This document shows, piece by piece, positions 60,616-64,000 of a stretch of DNA of 64,000 nucleotides. The notes under the pieces were generated by a model. That model was given only the letters and a program-made list of their open reading frames with translations, did not search any database and was not told the origin of the DNA. Numbering within the stretch: position 1 is the stretch's first letter; every line of letters begins with the position of its first letter. The translations under genes were made by a program, and so were the position numbers. Source of the DNA: DASSBG01 sp963800395 (GTDB lineage Bacteria > Pseudomonadota > Gammaproteobacteria > Xanthomonadales > Rhodanobacteraceae); NCBI GenBank assembly GCA_963800395.1, contig CAWDBD010000001.1:1-64000 (forward strand), in the 5' to 3' direction.

Positions 60616-62019
60616 TCAGCCCGCCTGCGACTTGTCCAGCGCCGCATCAATGCGCTTGAGTGCTTCATCGCGTCCGGTCAGGTACAAGGTGTGGTCGATC
60701 GAGGGCGAAACCTGGGTGCCGGTCGTGGCTACGCGCAGTGGCTGGGCGATTTTTCCCATGCCCAGTTCAAGTTGCGTGGCGATGGCGCTGATGGCCTCAT
60801 GGATGCTTTGCGGTTGCCAGGCCTTCAGGTCGGCCAGTGCTTCGCGCGCTGCCTTGAGAACCGTCGGTGCCGTTTCGTTGCACAGGTGTTTGCGCACTGC
60901 CTTGTCGTCCCAGTGCTCTATCGGGGCGTACCAGATGCGCGCCTTCTCGGCCATTTCCTTGAGCGTATGCACGCGGTCGCGCAGGGCCACGATGACGTCT
61001 TCGGGCGCCGGACCACTGCTGCCGTCAATCCCGAGGGCATCGAGATGCCACTGCAACTCCGGCGCAAGACTGGCCGGGTCGTCGTTCTTGAGGTAATGCT
61101 GGTTGAGCCATCCCAGCTTGACCAGGTCGAAACGGGCAGCCGAGCTGTTGACGTCGGAAATATCGAACAGGCTGATCATTTCCTCGCGCGAAAACACTTC
61201 CTGGTCGCCATGTGACCAACCCAGCCTGACCAGGTAGTTGAGCAGCGCGTGTGGCAGGTAGCCATCATGGCGGTATTGCATGACGCTGACCGCGCCGTGG
61301 CGTTTGGACAGCTTCTGACCATCCGGGCCCAGAATCATCGGCAGATGTGCGAAGGCTGGCAGCGGCAGGCCCAGCGCCTGGTAGATGTTGACCTGACGCG
61401 GTGTGTTGTTGACGTGGTCGTCGCCCCGAATGACCTCGCTGATGCGCATGTCGCTGTCGTCGACCACAACTGCGAAGTTGTACGTGGGGAAGCCGTCGGA
61501 GCGCAGGATCACCAGATCATCCAGTTCCTCGTTGGACCAGGTGATGCGGCCCTTGATCAGGTCGTCGAACACGACGCTTCCCGTTTCCGGGTTGCGAAAA
61601 CGGATGACCGGTTCTACCCCGGGTACCGGATCGGGGTGATGGCGGCAGTGGCCGTCATAGCGCGGCTTGCGGTTCTCGGCCAGGGCCTGTTCACGCAGCG
61701 CGTCGATGCGCTCGCGGCTGCACCAGCAGCGGTAGGCCTTGCCGGCCTTGACCATGTCTTCGGCAACCTGGCGGTAACGATCGGCACGCAAGGTCTGGTA
61801 GAAAGGGCCTTCGTCGTGGTCCAGTCCGAGCCAGCTCATGCCGTCGATGATGGCCTTGACCGCTTCATCGGTGGACCGCTGGCGATCGGTGTCTTCGACG
61901 CGCAGGATGAACTCACCACCGCGGCGGCGGGCTTCCAGCCAGCAGTACAGCGCTGTTCGGGCGCCGCCGATGTGCAGGAAACCGGTCGGGCTAGGGGCGA
62001 AGCGGGTACGTATGGACAT
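60616..62019 (-). CDS. gltX: Glutamyl-tRNA synthetase
   Basis: The 467-residue protein begins MSIRTRFAPSPTGFLHIGGA (HIGH-type HIGG) and shows VEDTDRQRSTDEAVKAIIDG, RCWCSRERIDAL, VRGDDHVNNTPRQVNIYQAL-type donor loop (VIRGDDHVNNTPRQ) and GPDGQKLSKRHGAVSVMQYR with KLSKR, then the anticodon-binding domain. It charges tRNA-Glu. Length is normal for a discriminating bacterial GltX. Divergence and neighbours add nothing special. Confidence 0.97.
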   Translation of the reverse strand: MSIRTRFAPSPTGFLHIGGARTALYCWLEARRRGGEFILRVEDTDRQRSTDEAVKAIIDGMSWLGLDHDEGPFYQTLRADRYRQVAEDMVKAGKAYRCWCSRERIDALREQALAENRKPRYDGHCRHHPDPVPGVEPVIRFRNPETGSVVFDDLIKGRITWSNEELDDLVILRSDGFPTYNFAVVVDDSDMRISEVIRGDDHVNNTPRQVNIYQALGLPLPAFAHLPMILGPDGQKLSKRHGAVSVMQYRHDGYLPHALLNYLVRLGWSHGDQEVFSREEMISLFDISDVNSSAARFDLVKLGWLNQHYLKNDDPASLAPELQWHLDALGIDGSSGPAPEDVIVALRDRVHTLKEMAEKARIWYAPIEHWDDKAVRKHLCNETAPTVLKAAREALADLKAWQPQSIHEAISAIATQLELGMGKIAQPLRVATTGTQVSPSIDHTLYLTGRDEALKRIDAALDKSQAG

Positions 62020-62071
62020 CAGCCTGATCGCTTTGGGACAGCCGCGCAGAATACCACGGCCATTTGAAATT

Positions 62072-62518
62072 CTATTTCACGTGGATGGTGATTCGTTTCG
62101 AAACCAGGGGAGGATCAAACTGCATGTGCCGGGCATCCCCAAGGTCCAGTTGCAGAGTGTGCGTGCCGGGTGCCAGTTCGAGATCTGTCTGCGTTTGTCC
62201 ACCACCGAAGTGCAGGTGCTGCCCGTCTGCGGGCATGGGCATGTCGCCGGGCGGCAGCTTGTCGACATCAATCAGCAGGTGATGGTGGCCGGTCTTGTCC
62301 TTTTCCACTCCAGCCGGCGCCACCCCCATGCCGTCCAGGCCGAAGCGTACGGTGAACCGCGGACCTACCGTGGCGCCATCGGCCGGGCTGATGATGTAGA
62401 CGCGGGCACCGGCAGGCGCATGATGGCGTGGCAACGAAGCAGGTTGGCCAGCCGCCGCCGGGGGAGTGCACAGGGCGGTCAGCACGGTGGCGAGAAGGCT
62501 GATCAGGACAGTACGCAT
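62072..62518 (-). CDS. Secreted DUF4399 protein
   Basis: The 148-residue protein starts with a signal peptide (MRTVLISLLATVLTALCTPP, then AAAGQ). The mature part matches DUF4399: ARVYIISPADGATVGPRFTV RFGLDGMGVAPAG, then KTGHHHLLIDVDKLPPGDMP with the conserved GHHHLLID, GQHLHFGGGQTQTDLELAPG and TLQLDLGDARHMQFDPPLVS. The His cluster suggests metal binding; function unknown. Confidence 0.9.
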   Translation of the reverse strand: MRTVLISLLATVLTALCTPPAAAGQPASLPRHHAPAGARVYIISPADGATVGPRFTVRFGLDGMGVAPAGVEKDKTGHHHLLIDVDKLPPGDMPMPADGQHLHFGGGQTQTDLELAPGTHTLQLDLGDARHMQFDPPLVSKRITIHVK

Positions 62519-62679
62519 GTCGCGGTCTCCGGCTGCGGTGTGTGGACATTGTAACCGTTCGGGCCGTTGACTTTGCGCGCTGTTTGGCCTGAATCTTGCT
62601 TCAATGTAATGTACGCGGGTGCAAGGGTTTGCGCCTTACCCCTGAAACGTTTGTTCAATCAACACGGATTTTCACGCTC

Positions 62680-63816
62680 ATGAAACCACTGACGCTGGCC
62701 CTGACCGGTTTGGAACAAGAAGATATTACTGATTTCAGACGTGTTTTCGGCAAGCTGCGCAGTCAGCTGGAAGCTGACTGGCGGCTGGTTGATGGCCCGG
62801 ATGCCGATTTGACAGTGATCGACATCGACAGCATCTACGGGCACATGGATTGGCTGAAACTGACGGGCAGCGGCATGCGCACAGCGGTATACACCTCGGC
62901 GCAGTATGCGAAGGAATCGGATCTGGTCCTGTTCAAGCCGCTGAAGGCAGAAAATCTGGCAGAGATTCTCAACGCGGCAGCTACCGAACGTGCCGGCGGC
63001 GAGCTGGAAAGCGCCGCAAGCGCAGCGGCTGCTGCCGATGCGGACGTCACGCCCGTGGCTGTTGCATCGAATTCGTCCCCCAGGGCAGACCGGCACGAGC
63101 TTGCGACAGGCCCGGCCAGGCAGGAGAAAGACAGTACCGCGGCGCCGGCCCCGGCTCCGGCGGCCGCGCCCCGCGAAGTGCCCGCCGTGAAACAGGCGAA
63201 GTCGGAATCCCATGCCGAGGACACCCAGGACCTGCCACCTCCCTCGACGGAGTCGACGCGGCCTGAAACGGTGCGAGCTTGGCTTCTGTCGGGACCGCTC
63301 GATCGCTCTGTGCGCTTGTCCGTGGCTGATGATACCTGGGTTGTTGATGCCGACCGCGAGACCTACTACGGCCCGGCAAAACTGAAGTTGCTCGGTGATG
63401 CGCTGGACCAGCCGATCGAGAGTCTCAAGGACGTTGATGTGACCGAGCTGGAGAAGGCGCGCAAGGGCTCGGCCCAGCCGTTGTCACGACTTCGCTGGTA
63501 CGCGGGGCTGACATCGAGCCCGGGCAACCTGAATCCGGCGTTGCGTGCGGGCGAGAGCTACAAGCTGGCGCGCTGGCCGCAGATCGAGCGTGAATTTCCT
63601 CGCCACTTCCGTATTGCCACGGCGATGATGAAGCAGGCTGGCTCGGTGGCCGAGCTCGCGGCGGCATCCGGTGCGCCGGAGGCCGATGTGGCTGACTTCA
63701 TCAATGCCAGCCATGCCATCGGGATTGTCGAGTCCCCGGGCGTTGCCTACGATGCGCCGCACTCGGCACAATTGGGCGGTGTCATGTCGCGTTTGCGCAG
63801 TTCGCTGGGGCGCTAG
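62680..63816 (+). CDS. Hypothetical protein with response-regulator-like start and long disordered linker
   Basis: The start at 62680 (MKPLTLALTGLEQEDITDFR) gives 378 residues. The first 110 residues (DADLTVIDIDSIYGHMDWLK, RTAVYTSAQ, LVLFKPLKAENLAEILNAA) alternate strands and helices as in a degenerate receiver domain, with KPLKAENL in the place of the KP loop. An Ala/Pro/Glu-rich linker of about 100 residues precedes a second folded part (VRAWLLSGPLDRSVRLSVAD, GESYKLARWPQIEREFPRHF). Similar proteins seem restricted to xanthomonads, so a regulatory role is possible but untested. Its stop overlaps the convergent sulfurtransferase stop by two bases. Confidence 0.6.
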   Translation: MKPLTLALTGLEQEDITDFRRVFGKLRSQLEADWRLVDGPDADLTVIDIDSIYGHMDWLKLTGSGMRTAVYTSAQYAKESDLVLFKPLKAENLAEILNAAATERAGGELESAASAAAAADADVTPVAVASNSSPRADRHELATGPARQEKDSTAAPAPAPAAAPREVPAVKQAKSESHAEDTQDLPPPSTESTRPETVRAWLLSGPLDRSVRLSVADDTWVVDADRETYYGPAKLKLLGDALDQPIESLKDVDVTELEKARKGSAQPLSRLRWYAGLTSSPGNLNPALRAGESYKLARWPQIEREFPRHFRIATAMMKQAGSVAELAAASGAPEADVADFINASHAIGIVESPGVAYDAPHSAQLGGVMSRLRSSLGR

Positions 63817-64000
63817 GCCCCGCTCGCGATGGCGCGATCCGGGTCACTGATCCAGCCGCTCCAGGACGGCGGATAAAGGCGTGAGCCGGTCAACCCGGCG
63901 TGTTCCATGGCCAGGATATTGTGGCAGGCGGTGACGCCTGAGCCACACATGTGCACGACCTGTTCCGGGCGGTAGTCGCCCAGCAGCTCGGAGAAGGTTG
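63813..64000 (-). CDS. sseA: Thiosulfate/3-mercaptopyruvate sulfurtransferase, C-terminal part
   Basis: Only the last 61 codons are in the window. The frame reads TFSELLGDYRPEQVVHMCGS, then GVTACHNILAMEHAGLTGSR, LYPPSWSGWISDPDRAIASGA. The rhodanese catalytic loop CGSGVTA with its Cys and the LYxxSWSxW ending are diagnostic of the two-domain sulfurtransferases. It moves sulfur to cyanide or thiols. The stop overlaps the end of the convergent gene at 63816. Confidence 0.9.
   Translation of the reverse strand, partial: TFSELLGDYRPEQVVHMCGSGVTACHNILAMEHAGLTGSRLYPPSWSGWISDPDRAIASGA

Overview
The window is about 64 kb of GC-rich chromosomal DNA from a gammaproteobacterium, most likely of the order Xanthomonadales (Lysobacterales). 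The best evidence is the arginine operon, which uses the xanthomonad acetylated route: N-acetylornithine carbamoyltransferase, argG, an acetylcitrulline deacetylase, a fused argB kinase/synthase, a GNAT, argC and argH. Other indications are GGACTCG-type heptamer arrays of a kind I associate with this order, and xanthomonad-style attC sites. No rRNA or tRNA gene was seen. I cannot name the genus.

Layout. (1) 1-4.1 kb: an accessory stretch, all on the minus strand, of small, mostly secreted or membrane genes (cupin, ICMT-like, NTF2-like, DUF4396, DUF2141, HdeA/Rap1a-like, ChaB). Several carry frameshifts. (2) 4.2-5.9 kb: an IS256-family element abutting the 3' remnant of an IS66 transposase. 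(3) 5.9-8.8 kb: a gene-cassette array with attC sites and no integrase in view. One attC is split by an IS110-family element of the IS1111 type, and a good sigma70-like promoter sits at the outer cassette boundary. (4) 9.2-12.5 kb: acetolactate synthase and aldehyde dehydrogenase genes, both frameshifted. (5) 12.5-35 kb: housekeeping genes, including xseA, a phospholipase D-type enzyme, a CoA transferase/hydrolase, a PilZ-like protein with ispG, a methyltransferase, a 65-bp tandem repeat, deaD, an APC transporter, yhbY/rlmE/ftsH/folP, sufE, a Tat-exported molybdopterin oxidoreductase with its cytochrome b, and cysS. (6) 35.9-43.9 kb: the arginine operon behind a candidate leader-peptide attenuator. 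(7) 43.9-64 kb: a secreted serine hydrolase, a YtrA-type GntR operon, polyhydroxybutyrate genes (two phaB-like reductases, phaR) around an alkB, then gluQ, htpX, htpG, hlyIII, DUF3014, DUF924, slyD, zur, gltX and the end of a sulfurtransferase.

How the parts work together. The arginine genes overlap by a few bases from argG to argH and form one transcription unit from acetylglutamate to arginine. The leader upstream contains Arg codons, an alternative-pairing segment and an intrinsic terminator, as expected for ribosome-mediated control by arginine. The cassette array is laid out to be read from its own promoter leftwards. Its far end has been damaged by insertion sequences, and one attC was hit at the usual target of IS1111-attC elements. 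Single-base frameshifts recur in otherwise well-conserved genes (ICMT-like, NTF2-like, DUF4396, ALDH, ALS, sufE), so either real decay or residual sequencing indels should be considered.
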